Below, piece after piece: positions 8,495 to 17,635 of a stretch of 64,000 nt of DNA. Source of the DNA: UBA11400 sp964550435 (GTDB taxonomy: Bacteria > Bacteroidota > Rhodothermia > Balneolales > HLUCCA01). The DNA is taken from assembly GCA_964550435.1 (NCBI GenBank), contig CAZJZI010000001.1, positions 1-64,000 on the forward strand, in the 5' to 3' direction. The position numbers and the translations under genes were made by a program. The notes under the pieces were generated by a model. That model did no database searches. It was not told the origin of the DNA and worked only from the letters and a program-made list of their open reading frames with translations. The first letter of the stretch is position 1. The number at the start of each line of letters is the position of its first letter.

Positions 8495-8782
8495 ATGACA
8501 AAGTCAGACATCGTAGATATCATTTCCTCTTCAACTGGAATTTCAAAAATTGAAACCGAAGCTGTTGTAAAGGGTTTTCTGGAAACTGTTATCGAATCGT
8601 TGAAAAAAGGTGAACATATTGAACTCAGAGGGTTCGGTAGCTTCAAAGTTGTTCAAAGAGCTCCACGAGTAGCCAGAAATCCAAAAACCAATCAAGAAGT
8701 TACAGTGCCATCACAGTATGTACCTGTTCTTAAGGTATCTAAGGATTTTAAGACCGCTGTACATACCTCTCTAAGTAAATAA
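8495..8782 (+). CDS. HU/IHF-family DNA-binding protein
   Basis: Nucleoid-associated protein of 95 residues that bends DNA as a dimer. The family pattern is complete: MTKSDIVDIIS helix pair, VVKGFLETVIESLKKGEHIELRGFGSF core, and the DNA-contacting beta-arm with RVARNPKT (Arg-Asn-Pro signature at the tip). The last residues are a short C-terminal helix. It is a single gene with its own promoter region, divergent from the symporter. HU versus IHF-like subtype cannot be separated here. Confidence 0.94.
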   Translation: MTKSDIVDIISSSTGISKIETEAVVKGFLETVIESLKKGEHIELRGFGSFKVVQRAPRVARNPKTNQEVTVPSQYVPVLKVSKDFKTAVHTSLSK

Positions 8783-8918
8783 ACTCGTAAATTTTCGATT
8801 AGAAGTTACATTTAAGTATACACGAATCGAAAAAATGCTTATCTTGGCAATCTTTCGGTAATGGTAATAAGAAGTGTAGTAACGCTTCACGAGTTTAAAA
8901 CAAAGAAAGGTGGTTTCA

Positions 8919-9008
8919 ATGCCAAGTGGCAAGAAAAGAAAACGCGCTAAAATTGCTAAGCATAAGCGTAAAAAGCGTCTGAGAAAAAACAGACATAAGA
9001 AAAAATAA
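8919..9008 (+). CDS. 29-aa AURKAIP1/COX24-domain ribosomal small protein
   Basis: Read by eye: MPSGKKRKRAKIAKHKR followed by KKRLRKNRHKKK and TAA. It is almost wholly Lys/Arg/His. I recognise it as the very short AURKAIP1/COX24-like protein conserved in Bacteroidota-type genomes, related to the mitochondrial small-subunit protein mS38 and thought to sit on the 30S ribosome. A GAAAGG ribosome-binding site lies at about 8904-8910, and a strong terminator follows at once, so it is a monocistronic unit. It is too short for most ORF callers. Confidence comes from the near-invariant basic sequence plus its own RBS and terminator. Confidence 0.85.
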   Translation: MPSGKKRKRAKIAKHKRKKRLRKNRHKKK

Positions 9009-9034
9009 AAGCCTGTAAAAGGCTTTTATTTTTT
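9007..9034 (+). terminator. Rho-independent terminator after the 29-aa ribosomal protein gene
   Basis: Stem AAAAGCCT (9007-9014) / AGGCTTTT (9020-9027), loop GTAAA, followed by ATTTTTT. The hairpin begins inside the TAA stop codon. Confidence 0.85.
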
Positions 9035-9071
9035 GGGGATACTAAGTTATATCTACCTTTGTAGTATGGAA

Positions 9072-9725
9072 TTAGGCAGCTATTGATTTCAAGGATGATT
9101 CAGCAATCTGTATTATCCTGTTTGAGCGGATCAGTATCAGTTGCAATTTTTTCGAGATAAACTCCAGAATTTGATTCAGATCTGTCATCTGGTTCAGTGT
9201 GAATTGGAAGTATGAAATCAATGACATTGTCGATAAGTACCGTCCAACCGTGTCTCCATCTACTTCTATATGCCATCTACTGATGATATAATCAGCCGGA
9301 AGGGTATCATGGATTCGTTTGTTTATCGTATCCATCCAAACTGAGGCCCGTTCAATACGATCTGCATCTGCAACTTCTGATTTTTCGTTCAAAATCACAT
9401 CCGGACGTAAATTCCAGGTTACTTCAACATCCATCCCGGGTAATACAGATGAATGTTCTACCAATATGTTGGTTGTTAATAGTGGGTGTTTCTCCATGCC
9501 AGGCAATTGACGAGCACAGTTGATTTCACGAAACTTATCCCAGTCGAAATTAATGGTGACATCACGAACATGTTCTGATACCCCCGTTAAATCTATTTTT
9601 ATTTCAAGACCCGTTGCATTTATAGTTTCATCAGTCCATACATTGAACGCTGCAGGTTCGATATTTTTTCTGTTCAAGTCTGATTTGATGCGGTTTATAA
9701 AGGTGTTGAAAATTGGGTATTTCAT
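9072..9725 (-). CDS. Conserved-looking hypothetical protein, 217 aa
   Basis: I do not recognise a family. The protein has no signal peptide and is predicted soluble. The N-terminal two thirds mix charged segments with beta-like strands (ETINATGLEIKIDLTG, VRDVTINFDWDKFREI, LPGMDVEVTWNLRPDVIL). The C-terminal third is helical and hydrophobic (LSTMSLISYFQFTL, LNQILEFISKKLQLILI). The start ATG at 9723-9725 is the first in frame. It stands alone between the terminator at 9034 and the divergent RqcH-like gene. It has a coding-like composition and a full open frame, so I consider it real. Confidence 0.65.
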   Translation of the reverse strand: MKYPIFNTFINRIKSDLNRKNIEPAAFNVWTDETINATGLEIKIDLTGVSEHVRDVTINFDWDKFREINCARQLPGMEKHPLLTTNILVEHSSVLPGMDVEVTWNLRPDVILNEKSEVADADRIERASVWMDTINKRIHDTLPADYIISRWHIEVDGDTVGRYLSTMSLISYFQFTLNQMTDLNQILEFISKKLQLILIRSNRIIQIAESSLKSIAA

Positions 9726-9802
9726 TGACTACGACAGTGTATTTAGGTAAGGTTGAACCTGAAAATGTTTTAACATGCTCTCAGTATCTCTTAACTTCCT
9801 GA

Positions 9803-11392
9803 ATGAATAATTATTATACCTTAATATATCTAATTCGCGAGTGGAAGGAAAAATTAATTGGCGCCTCGTTTGATATTTCTTTGTCTACTCGTAAGAATAT
9901 ATTGGAGTTATTCTTCGAAAAAAACGAAACCAAAATTCGATTGGTTTTTTCTTCCAATCCCCAGAAAGCTGCTCTTTTTATTGATAGGTATCAAGTCCCC
10001 AAGCGTCAAAACACGTCTACCTTTTTTGAAGACCTTCACGGTGACACGTTAACAGCAATTAGACTAGCAGAGGCAGATCGATTTGTGCAGTTTATGTTCT
10101 CTTCCGGAAGAGAACTAATCTTTCTACTGTATTCAAATCATGCCAATTCGATTCTTGTTAGTGAAGGAAGAATAGAGGAGGCATTCAAAAAAGATAAACA
10201 ACTATCTGGACAACCAGCACCAGTACCTGCACCGGTTTCAATTCCAGAGAGTTCTGAAATTCGTAAAATTAATGATCTTATAGCCAGTGTGGATCCTTTG
10301 TTACCTCGGAATATTGTCAGAGGTGTTCTGACACATACTGATATAACTGAAAATACAGATAGCTCCATTTTAAAAGTGAAAGCACTACGCAAATCACTTT
10401 TGGATAGAGCATACCCACATTATTCCGATGAAATTGGATTCAGTATTGTTGACCCCGAAGTTCTTGGACTCTCAGAAGTAAAGCATTTCAATAATGTCAA
10501 CGAAGCAATTGCTTACTCATTTTACAGATGGGTAAAATTTCAGGATTTCGAAACTAAAAAAAGGTCAGTTGTAGACAGAGTCCAGAAGTCGATTGCACGA
10601 ACTTATGTGGCTATAAGTGAGTTGACTTCGATTGGAGATGCCAATGAAAAAGTGGGATTGTACGAAAAGTATGGACATTTACTCATGGCGAGTCCAAATG
10701 TGGTTGCAGAAAATGGATTTGTGTATGTGATTGATTTTTACGAGGTAGAGGATGTAATAAAAATTAAAGTTGACCCCCTTAAAACTATGGTCGAGAATGC
10801 TCAGAATTATTATCAAAAATCCCGAAGTGTAAGAAAAACAATTGAAACTTACTCCAAAAGATTAGCTGATTTCAAGCATAAGGCGTCACAACTGGAGGTA
10901 CTACTCAATGAGATTGAAGGCATACAATTTGCAAGAGAATTGGAAAAGTGGTTGAAGGCAAATGAAAACGCTCTAAAACGAATCGGTTACTCTGAGGCGG
11001 ATTCCGTACAAACGGCTGACCATTTTCGATCATATATTATTGGTAATTATGAGATTAGAGTGGGTAAAAATGCAACATCAAACGATGAACTACTCAGAAT
11101 TTCCAAGAAAGACGATTTATGGTTACATGCCAGAGGAGTATCTGGATCACATGTAGTCATTCCGATGAACAAGAATCAGCAATTACCTCCGCCAAATGTG
11201 ATGGAGTACGCAGCTGGACTTGCAGCTTTTTTTTCAAAAGCAAAGGGATCCTCATTGGTTCCTGTTATCTTTACCAAAAGAAAATATGTGCGTAAATCTA
11301 AAGGAATGGCACCTGGGGCAGTTTTTGTTGATAAGGAAGAAGTATTGTTAGTTCCACCTTTTAAACCCGATGAAATAAATGCAGATAACTAA
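9803..11392 (+). CDS. rqcH: NFACT-family protein (RqcH/Rqc2-like ribosome quality-control factor)
   Basis: The N-terminal NFACT-N half includes an ADR motif (in LAEADRFVQFMF, about residue 93), equivalent to the Asp-Arg pair needed by RqcH for Ala-tRNA-dependent tailing. A long helical coiled-coil middle spans about 340-400. The C-terminal NFACT-R (DUF814) domain carries DDLWLHARGVSGSHVVIP and TKRKYVRKSKGMAPGAV. In known members the protein binds 60S/50S subunits carrying stalled nascent chains and adds C-terminal Ala tails. It overlaps aroK by 14 nt and starts the plus-strand run through RNase R. Tailing activity is inferred from the DR motif, not shown. Confidence 0.85.
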   Translation: MNNYYTLIYLIREWKEKLIGASFDISLSTRKNILELFFEKNETKIRLVFSSNPQKAALFIDRYQVPKRQNTSTFFEDLHGDTLTAIRLAEADRFVQFMFSSGRELIFLLYSNHANSILVSEGRIEEAFKKDKQLSGQPAPVPAPVSIPESSEIRKINDLIASVDPLLPRNIVRGVLTHTDITENTDSSILKVKALRKSLLDRAYPHYSDEIGFSIVDPEVLGLSEVKHFNNVNEAIAYSFYRWVKFQDFETKKRSVVDRVQKSIARTYVAISELTSIGDANEKVGLYEKYGHLLMASPNVVAENGFVYVIDFYEVEDVIKIKVDPLKTMVENAQNYYQKSRSVRKTIETYSKRLADFKHKASQLEVLLNEIEGIQFARELEKWLKANENALKRIGYSEADSVQTADHFRSYIIGNYEIRVGKNATSNDELLRISKKDDLWLHARGVSGSHVVIPMNKNQQLPPPNVMEYAAGLAAFFSKAKGSSLVPVIFTKRKYVRKSKGMAPGAVFVDKEEVLLVPPFKPDEINADN

Positions 11393-11930
11393 TCTGGTTC
11401 TATGTGGATTTATGGGGTCTGGGAAGAGCCGTTTAGGTCGTTATCTGGCAAGTAAACTACAGATTAAATTTGAAGACCTGGATGAGTGTATTCAACATGA
11501 AATTCAGTTGAGTATTCCCCAGATATTTGAAAAATTTGGTCAGGACTACTTTAGGAGTCTTGAGCGTGAAATGATACAAAGAAAAGTATTGGACAAAAAT
11601 AGAGTGCTTTCGTTGGGTGGAGGAAGTCTGTCTTCTCAAAAACTGGTTGACTTTATTAAAGAAAATAATTTACTCGTGTTTATTGATCCCGGATTCGATG
11701 ATTTAATTTCCAGAATTCAGGGGAAATCCAAAAGACCTTTAGTTATGAATGCTGACGGATCATTCAAAACGAAAGGTGAATTAAAAGCCGACTTGTTACC
11801 TCTTTATGAATCCAGGATTGATTTCTATCGACAGGCACATATACAATTCAAACCAGAACCGGTTTGGTCTCCAGAAAAATCTGGATCAGAACTGCTAAGA
11901 TTAATTACAAGTTATAGTCATGGAGTTTAA
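11379..11930 (+). CDS. aroK: Shikimate kinase
   Basis: Phosphorylates shikimate at O3 in the chorismate pathway. It has 183 residues with Walker A GFMGSGKS (10-17), the shikimate-binding Asp in FEDLDE (31-36), Arg in FRSLEREM (about 58-65), GGG at 80-82 and the KRPL lid Arg segment. The start overlaps the RqcH-like gene by 14 nt, and the end overlaps aroB by 11 nt. The order aroK-aroB is the common bacterial arrangement and supports both calls. Confidence 0.94.
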   Translation: MQITNLVLCGFMGSGKSRLGRYLASKLQIKFEDLDECIQHEIQLSIPQIFEKFGQDYFRSLEREMIQRKVLDKNRVLSLGGGSLSSQKLVDFIKENNLLVFIDPGFDDLISRIQGKSKRPLVMNADGSFKTKGELKADLLPLYESRIDFYRQAHIQFKPEPVWSPEKSGSELLRLITSYSHGV

Positions 11931-12996
11931 TATTGACACCCAAAGACGACATACTTGTAATGTCGTTGTTCAAAAGGGGATTCGAAACAGACTTTCAGAG
12001 TTTGTTGGTAGCTTCAACATCAATTGTTTTGTATTGATTGATGAGAATGTAAATGAATTGTACAAAAAAGAGCTTTATAGTGGATTAAAGACACTAACTC
12101 ATGTTCATTTTTTGAGCATTTCTGCCGGAGAGAAAAGTAAATCGATTAATGAGTTTGAGCGACTATCTGATTGGTTACTAGAGCACGCAGTCAGAAGAAA
12201 TTCAGTCGTGTTTTCAATCGGAGGGGGTGTTACCGGTGATTTGTCAGGTTTTGTAGCAGCAAGTGTTCACCGTGGATTGCGCTTGATTCATGTCCCAACG
12301 ACACTTTTAGCGATGGTAGATAGCTCTATTGGTGGTAAAACTGGAATAAATCACGCTTCTGGCAATAATTTGATAGGAGCTTTTTATCAAGCTGAATCGA
12401 TACTTATTGACCCTGATTTTCTGAAAACCCTACCTTTGAGAGAATGGAATTGTGGGTTTGGAGAAGTTTTAAAATATGCATGTATTTCTGACCCCGAAAT
12501 ATTTAATCAAATAGGATCAATTTCAAACTGGAGTGATATTGAAACTCTTGATGAATTGATTATCAAGTGTGCACGTATTAAGGCAGAAATTGTGATGAGA
12601 GATGAACTGGAAGCTGGAGAAAGAGCTTTTTTAAATTTTGGGCATACTTTTGCTCACGCACTTGAACAAGCGACCAATTTTTCTCGATTTGCTCATGGTG
12701 AAGCCGTCTTCGTTGGCTTAGTAGCTGCGACCTGGTTGTCTGCTGAACTGGGGGCGACTGTTGATATACAACGACTTTTATCATATCGAAAGTTATTTAA
12801 TTTGGATACTACGGGATTGGAAAATCAGATAGATGAACTTATTGAAGTGATGCATCGGGATAAGAAAATGACCAGTAATTCATTGAAACTGATTTTGCTG
12901 GATTCTTATGGTGCTCCGAAAGTTGTCACATTTAGCGACTACACACTTTTGAAGCGAGCATGGTCGTTTTCTCTTGAACACCTGAACTGTCGGTAA
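11920..12996 (+). CDS. aroB: 3-dehydroquinate synthase
   Basis: Second step of the shikimate pathway, DAHP to 3-dehydroquinate, using NAD+ and Zn2+/Co2+. It has 358 residues. GEKSK at 70-74 and GGGVTGD at 101-107 form the NAD site, and VDSSIGGKTGIN includes the catalytic Lys140. Metal ligands are the Glu in FGEVLKYA, the His in LNFGHTFAHALE and the His in FAHGEAV. It is translationally coupled to aroK by an 11-nt overlap, and TamB follows after 9 nt. Confidence 0.95.
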   Translation: MEFNIDTQRRHTCNVVVQKGIRNRLSEFVGSFNINCFVLIDENVNELYKKELYSGLKTLTHVHFLSISAGEKSKSINEFERLSDWLLEHAVRRNSVVFSIGGGVTGDLSGFVAASVHRGLRLIHVPTTLLAMVDSSIGGKTGINHASGNNLIGAFYQAESILIDPDFLKTLPLREWNCGFGEVLKYACISDPEIFNQIGSISNWSDIETLDELIIKCARIKAEIVMRDELEAGERAFLNFGHTFAHALEQATNFSRFAHGEAVFVGLVAATWLSAELGATVDIQRLLSYRKLFNLDTTGLENQIDELIEVMHRDKKMTSNSLKLILLDSYGAPKVVTFSDYTLLKRAWSFSLEHLNCR

Positions 12997-13005
12997 AAGT
13001 AATTC

Positions 13006-16000
13006 ATGCTTCAATTTTTGTACATAACATGGAGATATGTAACCCGATCGATTGCAATAATCGCTTTCTTCATGATATTGTCGGCAATTGTAGCATTTGC
13101 CTGGCTTCAATTGCCATTTGCTAAGTCGTATTTTATCCAGTCGATAGAGAGCAATTTCAGTAATAGATATCATGGTACACTTTCTATTGGTTCTGTTGAA
13201 GGACTAATTCCCTTTCGGGCCACCATTCATGACGTTGATGTAGTATGGGAAGAAGAAGGTTATGAACCGGATACACTGATTTCAGTAAAAAAAATAGATC
13301 TTTCTTTAAATCCACTAGATCTGCTTTCAAATCGTTTGAGTGTGCAGTCGTTGGTAGTAACAGATCCTGTAATTACTGTTAAATACGATCCAGATAACAG
13401 ATTCGTAACCTTGAACCGCCTTTTCCAACGAAAAGAAGCTCCAGGAGATGAACCTGAAAATGTCGTTCGCAAAATCTCAGTGTTAGCTCCAATGTTTACT
13501 GTCGAGAACGGTATTGTTACAATCTCTTTCAGAGATTCAACGGTGAGTAAACCGTTACGTATTACCGGAATAGAACTTAGTTCATTTCTTGAATTTTCAG
13601 ATGAATTACAGTTTGTAGACCTGCAGTATTTAATGGCTAATTTGGATGTTCTCAATGAACCTTTTGTCCAGCTTAAAGGACAAGTGTATCATGACTCAAA
13701 TTTTCTGGAATTTAACGGGTTCAGGGTTTGGAATGGTTCAAATACAATTGGATTAAACGGAGAGGTTATTGACCTTGATATTTTCAGTGCAAATCGTACA
13801 GAACAATTAGCACAAGCTACATACAGTTTATCTGTGGATTCTACACGCATCCTTTTGAGTGATTATAGCCGACTGTTTCCCGGTCTCAATAGTTTCAATC
13901 ATATACTAAACCTTACCACAAGAGTTAGTGGGACAACTGATGTATTTGAGGTTGATCGATTTGAAATGACTTATGGTAAAAGTAGCGTCGAATTAGTAGG
14001 TGAATTCACACAGATTCTTGATTCCGAAAAAATAGGATATGTCACCGATGTGCGGAATCTGATTATAAACGCGGATGAAATCAGAGATTTTATTCCAAAC
14101 TGGGACGAACGTCTTGAGTTTTTAGACAAAGTCACTACAAGTGGACGACTAACAGGTAATCTCAGCGAAAGTATGGTTGATTTACGTTTGGAGAGTGGTC
14201 CTTCTCGTCTTGAAATTGCTGGAGAGATTGAATGGGGAGTACATCCAATCTATGATGTCGAGTTACAAACCCAGGATTTTGATTTCAGCCAACTAGATTC
14301 GAATATTTTCCCTGAATCAAAGATTACCTCCACAATCACGCTTCAGGGAGCAGGTTTGGATGTTGATATGATGACCTCAAACCTGACTTTTTCAATACTT
14401 CAGTCTAAAATTGGCGAATATTTCATTGAAGAACTGGAATTGAATGGCAACTATGACAATCGAAACCTGACAGGAAAGCTTCTTCTAACTGACGGCAATG
14501 CAAGTCTTGACGGCGAGTTAACTGCTACCTTACAAGATGATATCACTTGGTCTTTAAGTGGGGTGTTCGAACGTGTCAATCTCAATGAGTACATACTCAG
14601 TGATGTAATTTCGGAAACAGATCTGGATTTTATCGTCAATCTTGAAGCTCGTGGTGTCAATCCGGATAGTTTGACTGGTAGAATCAACCTTGACGTTACA
14701 AGAGCAGTTGTGTCAGGTGATACACTGAATCCACACCAGTTCTATGCTGATATATTTGAAATTGAAAATAATCAACGTGAACTACGCTTTACTTCAACGC
14801 TCTTTGATTTAAGCCTTCGAGGTGACCTGAACTCAGCTTTAATCGAAAGTATAGGAACCCACTGGAGCGAATATATTTACGGTCAAATTGAACAGGAATA
14901 TTTTCTTAGAGAGATGGTTCATGATACAGTCATGACTAATGACAAAATGAATGAGTTGTTGACTACAAATGATACATTAGACCTTTCATTTGACATACAG
15001 ATCAAAAATGCTTCTCTAGCGAAGAAGTATTTTCCAACGATACCTAATTTGGAGGCAGATCTTCGAGGTGAAGGTTCAATTCAAGCAACAAAGCGACGTA
15101 TACTACTTAATTCATTTTTTGAAGGATCATCCCTAACCATTGGCTCAGCAACCCTGCAAGATTACTCACTTGTAAATACATTAAGTCTTCAACACGGACA
15201 ACTTTTGAAAGATTTCTCTATTGCCGATATCGTAATTAGAGCGCAAGAGTTTATAAGTCCTAGTGTAAATATGAGCGATCTTAGTATTTCAGCTTCAATT
15301 AATGGGGACTCTGCTCGTGTTATAACCAATGTTAGGACAGTAGGTCAGGCTGATTACGGTGGGAACGCTCTTATGGATGTTAAACTAATGGACTCAAACA
15401 TTCAGTTTAACATATCAGAATTCAATCTTGGTAATAACTCATATCTTTGGAGATTGAGTGAACCTGCTGTTGTGATATACAATAATGATGACAGTATACT
15501 ATTTGAACGATTTCGGCTGATTAATAACAATCAAAATCTGGCTATCAAAGGGATTTACTCATCTAATCTTGAAGATTCTCTAAAAGTTGACGTTACTTCA
15601 TTGGATTTGTCGACCATATCGGACCTGATAGAAGGAAGAAGTTCATTTGCCGGTGTTTTGAATGGGGCTTTTGAAACCAGAACTCTTTTTACTGATCCGG
15701 TTATTTCAGGATCTTTTAATGTAGATCACCTTAAAATTGATAACAGAACAGTTGGAGACGTTAGTTTTGCCAGCAACTTCAACTCACTTCAGAATCGATT
15801 TGATGTCGAAATGCAGATCGTTACTGATCCCATTAAATACAGCGATTATCTGTCCAATAACAATAACATCGGGCAAGATATTCGGGTTGAAGGCTGGATC
15901 AATGCCCCTGATAATCCCAGTGTCGTCGATACACTTTATTACTTTGATGTAGACTTGAATCAGATTGATGGGTGGATCGTTACACCTATAGTTCCATCAG

Positions 16001-17607
16001 TTTTTGTGAGTACAGAAGGAACCGCAACAGGTACTGGATATTTTTGGGGAACAGCAGAGGATTTCGATTTCAATGCCCAACTACAGGTTCAGGAAATCAA
16101 AGCCATCCCTAAGTTCTTACTCGCTAATTATTCAATGTCAGGCTCCCTGGAACTTGACCGTAAGGAAGGTGTTACCTTTGACAGGATCAACATACGTGAT
16201 TCTGGATTGGGGACAGGTGTATTGACTGGTACTATTGGCTTTAATGATTTCAAGGTTGAGCGCCCATTCAATCTGGAAATCACGCTGAATCAACTTGAGT
16301 TCCTGAACAACAATTTCGATCCCGATATACCATTTTATGGACGAGTATTTGGGAGCGGTAGAGTAAGTTTAACTGGCTCCAATCAGGCGCCATTCTTGAG
16401 GACTATAACTCCAATTACTACCACATCGACTTCCCGGTTATCGATACCCCTGCTAGATGAAACTTCTGTCGAAGAACAAGCACGATTTATTGAGTTTGTT
16501 CGGAGTTTTTCAGAACTGAACAGTCCTGAAACCAGACAAGAAGTTATACAAGCGACTCAGGGTTCTGGAAATCGATTCATGGAAATAGTTACAATGGATC
16601 TTCAGTTCATTGCTCCTGTTAATTCATCAGTACAGTTGGTTTTTGATCCATTGACTGGTGAGATTCTGAATGCACAGGGAAGTGGTCGTATCAGGATTAC
16701 ACTAGAGGATCAGAATTTCCAGATGTTCGGTAGTTTCAATGTAAACAGTGGTGAATACGTTTTTGTTGGCGGTGATATATTTGTCAGGCGTTTTCAACTT
16801 AGAGACGGAGGGACCATAAGTTGGGACGGTGATCCGGCCAATGCATCGCTTAATATCACGACTGCATATAGAACCAGACCAAATATTGGAGTGTTATCAC
16901 CGGCATTGGGTGATCAACAAACCAGAATTCCGGTAGACTTGATGCTTGTAATTACTGGAACAATTGAATCAATTGAAAATAATTTTTATTTCGAATTCCC
17001 AAACGCTACAGATGTATCACAGAATGCATCAACCTTATCAATTCTGAACAGTGAAGACCAAAAACTGATTCAAGCTACAAGTTTACTATTTACGGGTGGA
17101 TTTATACCTGTAGGTGTTACAGGTGAAGGACAGACCGGAGAGTTAGGAGCTTCTTTACAAGCCAGAGCCGGACAAGTTGGATTGTCTCAGTTGTTATCCA
17201 ATCAGATTAATGCCATATTAAACAGTAGTCTGAGTAATCTTGATATAGATTTAAATCTTACGGGGTTTGATCAGGCCGATATCGGAATTGCATTAAGATT
17301 GTTTGATGACCGGTTAATACTAAGAGGCGAGAGTCAGTATTCTTCGGCGGCAGAAACGGGTGCGGAAACCACTTTAGGTGACTTGGGAATCACCTACAGA
17401 ATAAATCGTGCACTTTCTGTTGAAGTATTTCATCGGCGTGATCCTACCCTAAGATCAATAGTTGGAAATCAGACTCAGGTTGAAAGTATTAATGGTGTAG
17501 GTTTGGAAGCTCAGGTTCAATTTAATACCTGGTCGGAATTCAGGTCAAGGATTTGGGCCCAAATCAGAAGGTTTTTTGGCGTCGACAATGACGTTGATGA
17601 GTCGTAG
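13006..17607 (+). CDS. tamB: TamB-like translocation/assembly module protein
   Basis: At 1533 residues this is a typical giant AsmA-like/TamB bridge protein. An N-terminal membrane anchor (IAIIAFFMILSAIVAFAWL) is followed by many repeated beta-rich segments. The C-terminal DUF490 domain (about 1130-1500) is recognisable by QMFGSFNVNSGEYVFVGGD and GTISWDGDPANASLNITTAY. Family members span the periplasm and help insert outer-membrane proteins or move phospholipids. No TamA/BamA gene is adjacent, unlike the proteobacterial tamAB pair. The frame is intact throughout and overlaps the longest reading of the RNase R gene. Confidence 0.88.
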   Translation: MLQFLYITWRYVTRSIAIIAFFMILSAIVAFAWLQLPFAKSYFIQSIESNFSNRYHGTLSIGSVEGLIPFRATIHDVDVVWEEEGYEPDTLISVKKIDLSLNPLDLLSNRLSVQSLVVTDPVITVKYDPDNRFVTLNRLFQRKEAPGDEPENVVRKISVLAPMFTVENGIVTISFRDSTVSKPLRITGIELSSFLEFSDELQFVDLQYLMANLDVLNEPFVQLKGQVYHDSNFLEFNGFRVWNGSNTIGLNGEVIDLDIFSANRTEQLAQATYSLSVDSTRILLSDYSRLFPGLNSFNHILNLTTRVSGTTDVFEVDRFEMTYGKSSVELVGEFTQILDSEKIGYVTDVRNLIINADEIRDFIPNWDERLEFLDKVTTSGRLTGNLSESMVDLRLESGPSRLEIAGEIEWGVHPIYDVELQTQDFDFSQLDSNIFPESKITSTITLQGAGLDVDMMTSNLTFSILQSKIGEYFIEELELNGNYDNRNLTGKLLLTDGNASLDGELTATLQDDITWSLSGVFERVNLNEYILSDVISETDLDFIVNLEARGVNPDSLTGRINLDVTRAVVSGDTLNPHQFYADIFEIENNQRELRFTSTLFDLSLRGDLNSALIESIGTHWSEYIYGQIEQEYFLREMVHDTVMTNDKMNELLTTNDTLDLSFDIQIKNASLAKKYFPTIPNLEADLRGEGSIQATKRRILLNSFFEGSSLTIGSATLQDYSLVNTLSLQHGQLLKDFSIADIVIRAQEFISPSVNMSDLSISASINGDSARVITNVRTVGQADYGGNALMDVKLMDSNIQFNISEFNLGNNSYLWRLSEPAVVIYNNDDSILFERFRLINNNQNLAIKGIYSSNLEDSLKVDVTSLDLSTISDLIEGRSSFAGVLNGAFETRTLFTDPVISGSFNVDHLKIDNRTVGDVSFASNFNSLQNRFDVEMQIVTDPIKYSDYLSNNNNIGQDIRVEGWINAPDNPSVVDTLYYFDVDLNQIDGWIVTPIVPSVFVSTEGTATGTGYFWGTAEDFDFNAQLQVQEIKAIPKFLLANYSMSGSLELDRKEGVTFDRINIRDSGLGTGVLTGTIGFNDFKVERPFNLEITLNQLEFLNNNFDPDIPFYGRVFGSGRVSLTGSNQAPFLRTITPITTTSTSRLSIPLLDETSVEEQARFIEFVRSFSELNSPETRQEVIQATQGSGNRFMEIVTMDLQFIAPVNSSVQLVFDPLTGEILNAQGSGRIRITLEDQNFQMFGSFNVNSGEYVFVGGDIFVRRFQLRDGGTISWDGDPANASLNITTAYRTRPNIGVLSPALGDQQTRIPVDLMLVITGTIESIENNFYFEFPNATDVSQNASTLSILNSEDQKLIQATSLLFTGGFIPVGVTGEGQTGELGASLQARAGQVGLSQLLSNQINAILNSSLSNLDIDLNLTGFDQADIGIALRLFDDRLILRGESQYSSAAETGAETTLGDLGITYRINRALSVEVFHRRDPTLRSIVGNQTQVESINGVGLEAQVQFNTWSEFRSRIWAQIRRFFGVDNDVDES

Positions 17608-17635
17608 TAAATCTAAAACGTTTCTAAGGAAGTAT

